A stretch of DNA of 64,000 nucleotides. Source: Mesostigma viride (taxonomy: Eukaryota > Streptophyta > Mesostigmatophyceae > Mesostigmatales > Mesostigmataceae). The stretch is taken from contig RPFO01000702.1 of the NCBI GenBank assembly GCA_009746045.1, positions 1,242,001 through 1,306,000 on the forward strand, given 5' to 3'. Each line of letters begins with the position of its first letter. Within the stretch, counting starts at the first letter, position 1. A model generated the notes under the pieces. The model ran no database searches. It was not told the DNA's origin and saw only the letters and a list, made by a program, of their open reading frames with translations. Made by a program: the position numbers and the translations under genes. Shown piece by piece: positions 17,339 through 26,643 of this stretch.

Positions 17339-20300
17339 TTATCTTCTTCTTAAATCTTCAATTGTTCTAGCCGACCTTAGACCCACCTGCGTGGTCTTAA
17401 TAGGAATATATTCCTGCATACCGGCTTCTTTCCTATGTTCATTAATACCGGATACGTGTTTGTCTACTTCACTTACAATATCCATTTTTCTTCGACTGAT
17501 CTCTTCTAGAACCCTCTCACTATCTTCAAAATCCCTTAATGATTTTTGTAGTTTTAATACTTCATCTTTTGGTACTACTATTATTGCATCTTCATCTCTT
17601 TGTGGTCCTATTCCCTGTTCTTTAGCAACTTCTAATTCAGCAATCTTGGTTTGATAGTATTCCTCAAGTAAAACCGGCAATTCCTGCGGTGGTATATCTC
17701 TCATACCAAAATGGTCTTCCAGAATCTGGGTATTATGTCTTATATTTTCTTCTGCTTCCTTAACTATGGTTTGGTGACGGGTTTCCAGTGCTACGAAAGG
17801 ATCTTCCTCGAGTATATGTGTTTTCAGGCGTTCTGCTTTATCAATCATACTAACCATTTCGGAATCTTTAGCATATTCTCTCATGTATTTCTCACCCTTA
17901 AGTACAGGATTTGGATCATCTTTGTCGGCTTTGATTAGCTCCTGATAAACTTTATGCTGTATTTCTTGCTGGGCTAGTTCTCTATATACCTCTAGATTTG
18001 AATCACCACCGACTTTAACTTTAGCTCTGGCAATAAATTCCGGCGATACTACACTTTCTCCTTTAATCTTGCTTAAACTATCTATTTTCATTGCCACTGG
18101 TTTATACTCTTGTTCTCTTGCTCTATCGGCCAGCATTTCATTATATGTCTGCAAGCGGTAATTTTCAGCATCTTTATTCATATTAATGTTGTTCCATGCA
18201 CCGCCCGCAAAAGTATTACCGAGAGCTTTAAGAGTTTCATTATCACTTTCACCTACAACTTTCCTATAAGCCTCATGTTTTAAATTCTGGTATCCCGCAT
18301 ACAGTTCTTCTCCAAACTGTTTCTGCTTAGCTTTTTCAAGATCCTGTTTTGTTTTAACTTTATGTTGCAGCTCTTTTAGCGACCTGAAAGTAGCATTATG
18401 TTTACCAAGAAGCCCTACCCCCCTATCGGACAAAGCCTGATAGGCATCAACATAAGCTTCTGCATATTTCCTTGAATAATCAGCGTCATCTGCTAGCTCC
18501 CGCAAGGATTTCTTATTGGTTTCTGCTCTAGCAAAATCACCTATTAATTTTTGCTCTGCCGCACTTAAGTTTTTATATTTTTTACCGTATTTTTCTTTAG
18601 CTAATGTTTCTACTGATTTATCCTGATGCCTGCTTTCAAGAAGAGCTTTAATCAACTGTTGCTCCTGCTCGTTCAACTTGGTAAAATCCTTACCGTATTT
18701 AGCCTTGGCAAATTCGTTTTGTAACTCACTGAATTTCTTATGAGACATTTTATCAGCAATTCTACCAGCCTCTTTATCAGTAAATCCTATCTCTTTCAGT
18801 TTTTCTTTTAAAACATTAGTATACTTACCGATAGCCCCCTTCTTCACATCCCTGTAATCAAGACCGGATAATTTTTTTGCCTCTGCTGCTACCGCCATGT
18901 TTACATTACCTGACAAAGCGTCTCGCTTGAGGTTAGTAATCCTCCTATCATCAATAAAGGCAGATGGTAACTGCTTCAACTCATTTAGTGTTTCAGATGC
19001 ACGTTTTCTAATCTCAGTAATCTTTCTTCCTACTGTAGTTTGCGCCAATCTGCCTTTTATTGGCGACGTAACATACTTATCCATTGCTGATCGTATACCG
19101 GCTGAAGCATGTTTGTTAACATTAGCCATTCTAGTAAGATTTCCCGAAGTATTTGAAATAAACTTAGCAATAGAGACAGCAATACCGTTAAATTTATCCA
19201 GTAGATAAATAGCCACAAAAATTAACAACATACCATCAAGCTGGACAAATTTTCCATTCCAGAATTGGTTAATCCTCCGTAGGTCTCTATCAGGATCAAG
19301 GAACGGTAAATCTACATATCTTGCACCTATACAAGCATAAGCTTCACAGAAAGATCCATCATCTGCTCCGGTTATAACATTATCCCCAGATTGAAAATGA
19401 TCTATTGGAATCGGTATATTACGTTTAACTCTGGTAAATTGCTCGCCTTTCATCGGCTCAGGAAACCACCAGTAAAAAATCGAATCCCCTAAATCAAAAC
19501 CTAAATTCTCCTTAGTAAAATCACTAATTACCTCAGCTCCATCATTATTCATTTTAGGAAAAGTGTGTTTACAGATTCTAAAACCTAGAGATCCATATAT
19601 TTCCTGGCGTAAAATCATGGAGATGAACACAAGTCCCGTAAATAAGATAATCGGTTGAATAGCGTAAGAGATAAGCTGCCTTAACCAGTTTTCAAATAAG
19701 GACCGTGTAATGCCAAATAGTAAAAAGCAAATAAATATCGGGCCCATGGTTATTATCATCCCGATTGCAATTAAGGCTGTAAGATAAATAACAGCAGCAT
19801 CGAAAAATATAATAATTAAGAAATATAAAGCAAAGAAGAATAATATAATATATATAAAACCCATCCAATCTACAAATAATAAAGAAAACAATTTAGATAA
19901 AGTTTGAGGAGCAAGCATCATACCAAGTATTCCTGGTGATCCAGGTCCTGTAGCTCCAGCTTCTGTTATCATTTTCAGAATTTGGTCTACCCCGCCAACA
20001 AACCAGACAAATAAATAGTCATTAAAAAATGTCCAACTATACTCAGAACTAAGCAACGCTGAAACTACGGCAATTTTCATTACCCTAACTATTAATTCAG
20101 TATGGGTTACTTGGACGTTTCCAACCAGATAACTAAGAGCCGTCCACATAATATAAAGCGATAATAAAGCAGACACAGCCATTCTATAGCCAGGGTTATT
20201 AACTATACCCATGTAGATATTTCGGATTAAACCGTAATCGCCATTTACTCCAAAAAGAAAGTTTTTAACTAGATTCGTGACATAAGTTATAGGATCAGGA

Positions 20301-21034
20301 CTCGTATCGGTAATACCGGATTTTATACTAACCCGATATTGCCCGCTATTATCATCATAAAAATTATCTAAGATCTTAAAATATAAATCACTGTTTGCAT
20401 ATTGTTGTTTTAAATCACTTTGACTTCCGCTTTCATCCTGATAGTTATAGAGGATACCGCCAGCAGTACGAGTATTGCCATTCTTATCAACATCAAGCAT
20501 TTCATACCCTACCGGTTTCTCGCCTAAATGAAAAGTAAGCCCTTGAGGATTTTTCTGACTTGAAAAAGTCTGATTAGGATTCGTACCTTTCCTGGCAATA
20601 AGTGCATATAACCCTACACCATTTTTAAAAATACACGGAGCATTTGTAATTTGTGCATCTTTAGTATTAGTACACATAGTATCATCTATAAATGTACATT
20701 CCCGAAGTCTTTGGCAAAATGTGGACAAGGTAGCAGTGTTATCGGCCTGACCATACCACGCACACCAGGCTGAAAGCTCTGAACTCTTATTCCTATCGAC
20801 TCCTTGCGTCCATCCTCTAACTAAAATTACCAGAGGCCTACCGTCGACTTTATAATTTGAAAGTCTCCAAGGGGCAACTTGCGCTATACCAGACTGATTG
20901 GACATTTCCTCTTTAGTATACCTTGCCGATACCGTCAAATTAACGAATCCGAAATCGTCAGCCTCAATACAGCGGTCACCGCTACAGGCTGAAAGGCAGA
21001 ATAATAATATCAAAAACGACCAAATCCTATTCAT
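17339..21034 (-). CDS. rvhB6e: VirB6 paralogue (fifth), lipoprotein-like, with long helical C-terminal extension
   Basis: T4SS inner-membrane channel component of the VirB6/TrbL family, 1231 aa from ATG 21034. I preferred this start to an upstream in-frame TTG at 21079 because it begins a clean signal peptide. That peptide ends in a lipobox (LSAC), so the mature protein may be lipid-anchored. An extracytoplasmic domain of about 230 residues is followed by a multi-helix core with the family pattern of an amphipathic FLLFGITRSLFENWLRQL-type segment. The last ~580 residues are highly charged and alpha-helical, rich in Lys, Glu and Ala, much longer than canonical VirB6 (~300 aa). It is the final gene of the virB3-to-virB6e run. 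Confidence 0.88.
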   Translation of the reverse strand: MNRIWSFLILLFCLSACSGDRCIEADDFGFVNLTVSARYTKEEMSNQSGIAQVAPWRLSNYKVDGRPLVILVRGWTQGVDRNKSSELSAWCAWYGQADNTATLSTFCQRLRECTFIDDTMCTNTKDAQITNAPCIFKNGVGLYALIARKGTNPNQTFSSQKNPQGLTFHLGEKPVGYEMLDVDKNGNTRTAGGILYNYQDESGSQSDLKQQYANSDLYFKILDNFYDDNSGQYRVSIKSGITDTSPDPITYVTNLVKNFLFGVNGDYGLIRNIYMGIVNNPGYRMAVSALLSLYIMWTALSYLVGNVQVTHTELIVRVMKIAVVSALLSSEYSWTFFNDYLFVWFVGGVDQILKMITEAGATGPGSPGILGMMLAPQTLSKLFSLLFVDWMGFIYIILFFFALYFLIIIFFDAAVIYLTALIAIGMIITMGPIFICFLLFGITRSLFENWLRQLISYAIQPIILFTGLVFISMILRQEIYGSLGFRICKHTFPKMNNDGAEVISDFTKENLGFDLGDSIFYWWFPEPMKGEQFTRVKRNIPIPIDHFQSGDNVITGADDGSFCEAYACIGARYVDLPFLDPDRDLRRINQFWNGKFVQLDGMLLIFVAIYLLDKFNGIAVSIAKFISNTSGNLTRMANVNKHASAGIRSAMDKYVTSPIKGRLAQTTVGRKITEIRKRASETLNELKQLPSAFIDDRRITNLKRDALSGNVNMAVAAEAKKLSGLDYRDVKKGAIGKYTNVLKEKLKEIGFTDKEAGRIADKMSHKKFSELQNEFAKAKYGKDFTKLNEQEQQLIKALLESRHQDKSVETLAKEKYGKKYKNLSAAEQKLIGDFARAETNKKSLRELADDADYSRKYAEAYVDAYQALSDRGVGLLGKHNATFRSLKELQHKVKTKQDLEKAKQKQFGEELYAGYQNLKHEAYRKVVGESDNETLKALGNTFAGGAWNNINMNKDAENYRLQTYNEMLADRAREQEYKPVAMKIDSLSKIKGESVVSPEFIARAKVKVGGDSNLEVYRELAQQEIQHKVYQELIKADKDDPNPVLKGEKYMREYAKDSEMVSMIDKAERLKTHILEEDPFVALETRHQTIVKEAEENIRHNTQILEDHFGMRDIPPQELPVLLEEYYQTKIAELEVAKEQGIGPQRDEDAIIVVPKDEVLKLQKSLRDFEDSERVLEEISRRKMDIVSEVDKHVSGINEHRKEAGMQEYIPIKTTQVGLRSARTIEDLRRR

Positions 21035-21087
21035 TGAATCTATCCAAATTATTAATTTCCTTGAAATAAAATTGTGCAATATCTTGA

Positions 21088-23802
21088 TTATTCATTTGCC
21101 CCCCCTTTTCCTCTAGGTATTTCTGGTTTAGGGCTACTATCTATATCCCCACCATCATCCCCGCTAGAGGAGCTTTTCTTAATTCCGCTATAATCAGGGT
21201 CATCCACCTTGCCTTTTTCACGATGAGTTATTTTTTGATCAATAAATTTCTCTTTTGCAAAACTAGCAACTTTCCGTGGAACAGAAGTAACAGGGCTTGT
21301 AACTTTTTGAATATCACCCATTATGTTATGTACAGGATTCGCACTCTTTACATCCTGCAATTCCCCTTCTTGTCTAGCTGGAGTTACACCAGTCAAGGAA
21401 TTAGTAATAATTGTTATATAATCTATTAAACCGGCTGATAGTTTACAATATATAAAAAATATAAACCCAGAGGTTGCGACTCTTACAAAAGTTCCCTTAG
21501 CATTGAAAAAATCATCAATTGAGCCAATATCGCTTACCACCGGAATATAGAAGGGAATACCAGATAAAAACGGTAATGAAAATGAAAAACTAATTGGTAT
21601 ACCAATATTATGTAGATCGATAGAGATTTTAAGCGGGATTAAAACTCCCCAACAAGCTTTAACTACCACACCCGTTATATATTCACCCATTAACTGGTCT
21701 ATAAGGAGAAAAAATACTAATAACACAGTAGGTTGCAGCATGTAACTAAATAATGTCGAAAGCCAATTATCAAAAAGGCTTCTTGTTTGTTCAAAAAGGA
21801 TTAGTATTATAAAAAACGGTGCAAGTGATATCATTACTGCCAGCCCTAAAAAGGCAAGGCAATAGCTTATAATTACCTCGAGCACCGCCCTAAGATAAAT
21901 TAACATTGAATAAATAGCTAAGCATGCAAAAAAGGCCAAGCCGTTATGTATTTGTAATAGCTGAATGGCAAGTAAAGCCCATACATCACCATTACCATAT
22001 CTATCAAAAATAGGATCTATAAATCCAAATACATTACCTACAGTACTTGTAACACCTACAACTGTAGTGAGCAGGTAATCACTTCCAGAAACAAAAATTT
22101 TAAATAAATTATCATTAAAAAACGACCAGCTGGTTTCGCTAAATAATGCTACTATTAATCCCACCTTTAACACTCTTATAACTATATCAGTTACAGTAAT
22201 TTGAACTGCACCTGCTAGGAAAGCCAGGCCATATATTATTATATATATTACAAGGCAGCTTTTTGCGATAGCCTGCAACGTTGGATTACTCACCAATTTT
22301 TCATAAATTATACGACTTAATTCATTATATTTATCTCTCAGAGGAGAAACCAAATCACCGTAAACTACACTAGAAAACCATGTAGATCCCGTATAATTTG
22401 CTATATTAACATTTATATTTCCTGAGAGGTTAGGAACTCCTGAAACCTTTAACCACAACCAACCAGATGTATAAGCATTCCCTTTGAAATTCTGCTGTAA
22501 ATCATTACCTATAGTAGTACTCTCAGGAGCGCCTGATTCCGCAATATAATACTCAACTTTTAAATTTCTTAAATCATCCGGACTTATCACAGCATTTGCC
22601 TGTCCAATTTCAATTTCCATGGAATACCCACCGAAATAAAAAAAATTAACAGGAGTTAAGATATTAGCATTCAGATAAATAAATAGGTTAATATAGTTAA
22701 ATATATCTACGCTACTGGTATCAAAATCTGTCCATTGAATCATCTGTTGAAGAAAATTATTACCGTACATCCCAGTAATCGGCCACGGAGTTGTAAAATT
22801 TAGGTCGCCAGCAGAATCGGAATAATGATATAGAAAGTATTTACCACTAAATGAGGAATACACAAATTTCTGCTGAGAATCCTTAATAGTCACTCCTCCA
22901 ATATCAACTTTAAATCCCCTTCCCTTATCATAAAAACATACCGGATTATCTGCTCCATCAGCATTATCAGGACATGAAGGAATAGAGTTAATCTTGGAAG
23001 TAAAATAGCTGTCCGAAACTTTCCCTACTAACTGAGGTATCTGATCTCCCAGATTAAGGTATTTCCCGGGTACTGGTAGACAACGGCTAGCATAATCAGT
23101 AGCAGTAGGAGTGATAATATCTGAGCACCATCTACTGGGCAAAGCATACATCACCTTATTTCGAAGGACTGCCGAAGAGCTATCAGTAAAAATACTAATA
23201 GGATTTCCATCATTTCCAAGCCCTCCCTGCATATCACCATCTGAACCAAAAAAATTGCCATTAGCATCAAGTGTAATATTAACTACATCATTTTTTTGTA
23301 CTGTGATTTTCTGTCTATCAACAAAATTAAAGTAATCATTAAAATCACCAAACCGTGTAGCAGAAAACACATAATTCCGCTGGTAATAAGGTAAAATCTT
23401 GGATCTATAATTATTAAAATCGGTTATATACTTTTGCTCTACATAATCATATTTTTGAATAAAAATCTGAGGTTGGTTAAATCTAGGATCAATTCTGTAT
23501 AATACACGATACTTTTGCGGTCGTGGTGAAACTCCCTTAGTATTCCAAGACATTGAAAGCATTTTATCCTGGTCAACATGGACACCTGCTGGCATCCATA
23601 CATCCGGATTTTCAACATTAAGATTCTTATGCGATTGATTCACACTTGAAAAAGTAGGAACTTCAATACATCTTGGAGAAGGAGAAAAAGACATTATATC
23701 TGCATTCATCCAATCAAAAACCCTATCGTCACCATAAGCACTAGCTATAAAGGCCTGCATTACCGATATAATAACTAATAATATTTTACTGGTTAATTTC
23801 AT
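21088..23802 (-). CDS. rvhB6d: VirB6 paralogue (fourth)
   Basis: VirB6/TrbL-type T4SS channel protein, 904 aa. It begins with a signal peptide (cleavage likely after an AxA-type SAYG region), then about 480 residues of Ser/Asn/aromatic-rich extracytoplasmic domain with several cysteines. A multi-helix core of roughly residues 500-800 contains ILFEQTRSLFDNWLSTL, the conserved loop shared by all five paralogues. The tail is short, polar and Gly/Ser/Asp rich. It lies between virB6c (75-nt gap) and virB6e (53-nt gap). Confidence 0.88.
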   Translation of the reverse strand: MKLTSKILLVIISVMQAFIASAYGDDRVFDWMNADIMSFSPSPRCIEVPTFSSVNQSHKNLNVENPDVWMPAGVHVDQDKMLSMSWNTKGVSPRPQKYRVLYRIDPRFNQPQIFIQKYDYVEQKYITDFNNYRSKILPYYQRNYVFSATRFGDFNDYFNFVDRQKITVQKNDVVNITLDANGNFFGSDGDMQGGLGNDGNPISIFTDSSSAVLRNKVMYALPSRWCSDIITPTATDYASRCLPVPGKYLNLGDQIPQLVGKVSDSYFTSKINSIPSCPDNADGADNPVCFYDKGRGFKVDIGGVTIKDSQQKFVYSSFSGKYFLYHYSDSAGDLNFTTPWPITGMYGNNFLQQMIQWTDFDTSSVDIFNYINLFIYLNANILTPVNFFYFGGYSMEIEIGQANAVISPDDLRNLKVEYYIAESGAPESTTIGNDLQQNFKGNAYTSGWLWLKVSGVPNLSGNINVNIANYTGSTWFSSVVYGDLVSPLRDKYNELSRIIYEKLVSNPTLQAIAKSCLVIYIIIYGLAFLAGAVQITVTDIVIRVLKVGLIVALFSETSWSFFNDNLFKIFVSGSDYLLTTVVGVTSTVGNVFGFIDPIFDRYGNGDVWALLAIQLLQIHNGLAFFACLAIYSMLIYLRAVLEVIISYCLAFLGLAVMISLAPFFIILILFEQTRSLFDNWLSTLFSYMLQPTVLLVFFLLIDQLMGEYITGVVVKACWGVLIPLKISIDLHNIGIPISFSFSLPFLSGIPFYIPVVSDIGSIDDFFNAKGTFVRVATSGFIFFIYCKLSAGLIDYITIITNSLTGVTPARQEGELQDVKSANPVHNIMGDIQKVTSPVTSVPRKVASFAKEKFIDQKITHREKGKVDDPDYSGIKKSSSSGDDGGDIDSSPKPEIPRGKGGANE

Positions 23803-23877
23803 TTTTTGCCTAAATTAAATACTGCTGCCTTATATTACCTAACACCATCTGCATAAACCCTGTGCTTTCCTACACCA

Positions 23878-26643
23878 CTATTTTTCACTACTTTCCGGTT
23901 TTTCTCCCCCTCCTCCGTCCGGAGACCGATCATGTCTATTTCCCGGCTTCATAGATCCTTGTGGCCCTTTATCCATACTTTGCAGCCTCTCTCTGGCTTT
24001 GCCTTGCATCTCTTGTCTGCTCTCTTTATCTAAACCAACTTTTGTCAGCGCCTTATTTTCTACCCAGTTTGACATGTCGGCACCCATAGCTGTTGCAGAA
24101 GGTCCACCTACACCACCGGCAAGTTTTGCAACCATTTTGCCTGAAAGCTCTATATACCCCCACATACAGTAAGTAATCATCAACAATATGACAATATTTT
24201 GCATATTTACTCCCATAGAACTGCTTCTGTAATCAAATCCCCAAGGAGCAAACCAATTAAAACAGAAAAGCGGGACATCTAAAAATGCTGCATTAAAGCC
24301 AGGGATACTAGGAAAAGGTATTCTAAACGGAATAGCACATTTCCAACATACACTATACCCAATTACGTAATCTAAAAATATTGTAAATAATTGAGTAAGG
24401 ATAATGATACCGGCTAGCATAATGGTAGGTTCGAGCATATACCTAAAAGTAAATTTTACCCAGTTATCAAAAAGGTAACGTGTTTTCTCAAAAAGAATAA
24501 AGGTCAAGAATAACGGTGCTATACCAATCAACACTGCAATAGCAAAATATGCCATTAAATACACAGCAAGCGCTCTAAAACCAACTATTATTACTATCCC
24601 CAAACAAACAAATAGCAGTATAAAATAAATAACACCATTAATTCCCATCGAAAGAAGCGCCATCATTTGAGCAGCAAAAGTACTGCTCAAGAATATTTTA
24701 GTAAATACCTCATTCATAAACATAAATGGGTTTGAAACGCTTGTGGAACTAGAAAACAAGCTATACCCACTCATATTTGCAATTATTGCATCAGAAAACC
24801 CTGTTACAAAGTCGAAAACATAATCGTTAAAAAAGGCAAAAGTCTTATCATTCATAAGCCCAGCTACAAATGCAATTTTTATTACTCTAATTACAATGTC
24901 CGTCTGGCTTATCTTTACCATTCCAAGTAAAAACATTGCTCCATAGAACATAATGTAAAGGCTTAAAAGACCTTTTATATAATTAAAGAAATTTGTACAG
25001 TTACCTGCTCCTCCAATCCCTTGATAACAGGTCATATTTTTAAATATCGTTATAGAAGTGGTTTTTATTTTAGTTTTTAAGCCTTCAAATAGAGGATTTA
25101 ATACGTCATCATAAAACCCACCGTGCCTTATGTCAGAAAGGAAAGAAACAGTATATTGACCAAAACTATCTTTATAATCTTCTGGCGCATTATTAATTTT
25201 TAACCATAAATACCCCCCACTACCACTGCTTGGAGCAGTTATTGATCCCTTACCACCGGCATCAACTACAATATTTTCAATATTTACCGGAGCAGTAGTA
25301 TTTGGATTAGAACCGTAATCAGCAATAACATATTGCACGACTCCCCTTCCTTGAATAGAATCGTTCATCCCATTGCCATTAGTTCTAATGCATTTAGTCT
25401 GTTTTATATTAAGTACAAAACCGCCCGTATTATCACTATAAGCATTGTCAGCATCAGCTAATTTATATTGTAAATATCCAACATCTCTGCCATTATAACC
25501 TGCTTTTTCTATTTTTATAATTTGATAATCGGTACTATTATTATAAAAACTTTGGTCTGCTTCAATCTGTACACGGGTAAAATTACTACCCGCACTCCCT
25601 GCATTAGTGGGGTTAACACTACTGTCGATTCTACTTATGAGACCTACAGGATCGTTCGCACTGAACCAGAAATATTTTTGATTTTGGAAAGTTCCCCTAA
25701 TATAATCAGCCTCTGAACTGCAACTATGACTAGTAACATTCCACAGATCAGAAATAGTACCGCTCCAGGGAGCAGGATAAGTACGGCTACCGTTATTTGC
25801 ATAAGGCTCAGGAGCTATAGCTGCAACATTTTTATAACATGAGCAACAGTCAGGTATTTGGTGTCCCCAACAGAACACTCCGAATGTGTCCCACTCACTA
25901 CAATGAGAACCACATTGTCCGCAAGCATCACAATCAGTGGCCCATTCACAATTACCCACATAACTATTCGTGCCATTCCATAAGCTGTACCTACCACATA
26001 TCGGACTATAGGTTCTTTTACCCTCTCTACAATCAGCTGTTGTCATCGTTTTAGTAAAATAATTATAAATGGAGCTAGAAGATACTGTAGTTTTCTTCTC
26101 ACGATAAAGAGCTACATAAAATTTATCATTTCTGTATAACTCGGTTAAGTTCTTCCAATTTGGAGTTCTAGCATCAAGTATTAATGACACTGGAGGAGTA
26201 GTCTGATCCTCTACTCTTGGAATCTCAATTTTTTTACCATCAACATCTAAATTAGAATCTTGTTGTAAATTATTTATTGGGATATAGGCCTTGCATAGAC
26301 TGACTTCCCCCTTAATATAAAATTGCACAAACTGGTCAGGTTTTAACCGCAAATTTGTATTTAACCATTTACCGTAAGCACTTGGATCAAGTGCTACCCC
26401 AGTTCCACCGGTAGAAGATACACCAGAATCAGAACCTGTATAATTGGCGGTTGCTTTGAGTATTACAGTATTACTTACAACATCACTATTAGATAAATTA
26501 CCTTGGTCGCTCAAATTGTATCGATACAAACAACCATCCGTTAGATCCATAGAACCAATAATTGCTATTATCCATAATATTATCATCGTTAAAATTGCAA
26601 GGCCGACCATACCAAGTAAATAAGCAAATTTATTACCTTTCAT
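23878..26643 (-). CDS. rvhB6c: VirB6 paralogue (third) with Cys-rich exported domain
   Basis: VirB6/TrbL family, 921 aa. An N-terminal membrane helix (about 8-30) without obvious cleavage site leads to a ~500-residue extracytoplasmic region. Residues 205-269 of that region hold 11 cysteines, including CDACGQC and CCSC clusters, which suggests a disulfide-rich or metal-binding module. The channel core (about 560-840) carries ILFEKTRYLFDNWVKF. The cytoplasmic tail is Lys/Asp/Gly rich. Its ATG overlaps the stop codon of virB6b by one base (TAATG), so translation is coupled. Confidence 0.88.
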   Translation of the reverse strand: MKGNKFAYLLGMVGLAILTMIILWIIAIIGSMDLTDGCLYRYNLSDQGNLSNSDVVSNTVILKATANYTGSDSGVSSTGGTGVALDPSAYGKWLNTNLRLKPDQFVQFYIKGEVSLCKAYIPINNLQQDSNLDVDGKKIEIPRVEDQTTPPVSLILDARTPNWKNLTELYRNDKFYVALYREKKTTVSSSSIYNYFTKTMTTADCREGKRTYSPICGRYSLWNGTNSYVGNCEWATDCDACGQCGSHCSEWDTFGVFCWGHQIPDCCSCYKNVAAIAPEPYANNGSRTYPAPWSGTISDLWNVTSHSCSSEADYIRGTFQNQKYFWFSANDPVGLISRIDSSVNPTNAGSAGSNFTRVQIEADQSFYNNSTDYQIIKIEKAGYNGRDVGYLQYKLADADNAYSDNTGGFVLNIKQTKCIRTNGNGMNDSIQGRGVVQYVIADYGSNPNTTAPVNIENIVVDAGGKGSITAPSSGSGGYLWLKINNAPEDYKDSFGQYTVSFLSDIRHGGFYDDVLNPLFEGLKTKIKTTSITIFKNMTCYQGIGGAGNCTNFFNYIKGLLSLYIMFYGAMFLLGMVKISQTDIVIRVIKIAFVAGLMNDKTFAFFNDYVFDFVTGFSDAIIANMSGYSLFSSSTSVSNPFMFMNEVFTKIFLSSTFAAQMMALLSMGINGVIYFILLFVCLGIVIIVGFRALAVYLMAYFAIAVLIGIAPLFLTFILFEKTRYLFDNWVKFTFRYMLEPTIMLAGIIILTQLFTIFLDYVIGYSVCWKCAIPFRIPFPSIPGFNAAFLDVPLFCFNWFAPWGFDYRSSSMGVNMQNIVILLMITYCMWGYIELSGKMVAKLAGGVGGPSATAMGADMSNWVENKALTKVGLDKESRQEMQGKARERLQSMDKGPQGSMKPGNRHDRSPDGGGGEKPESSEK

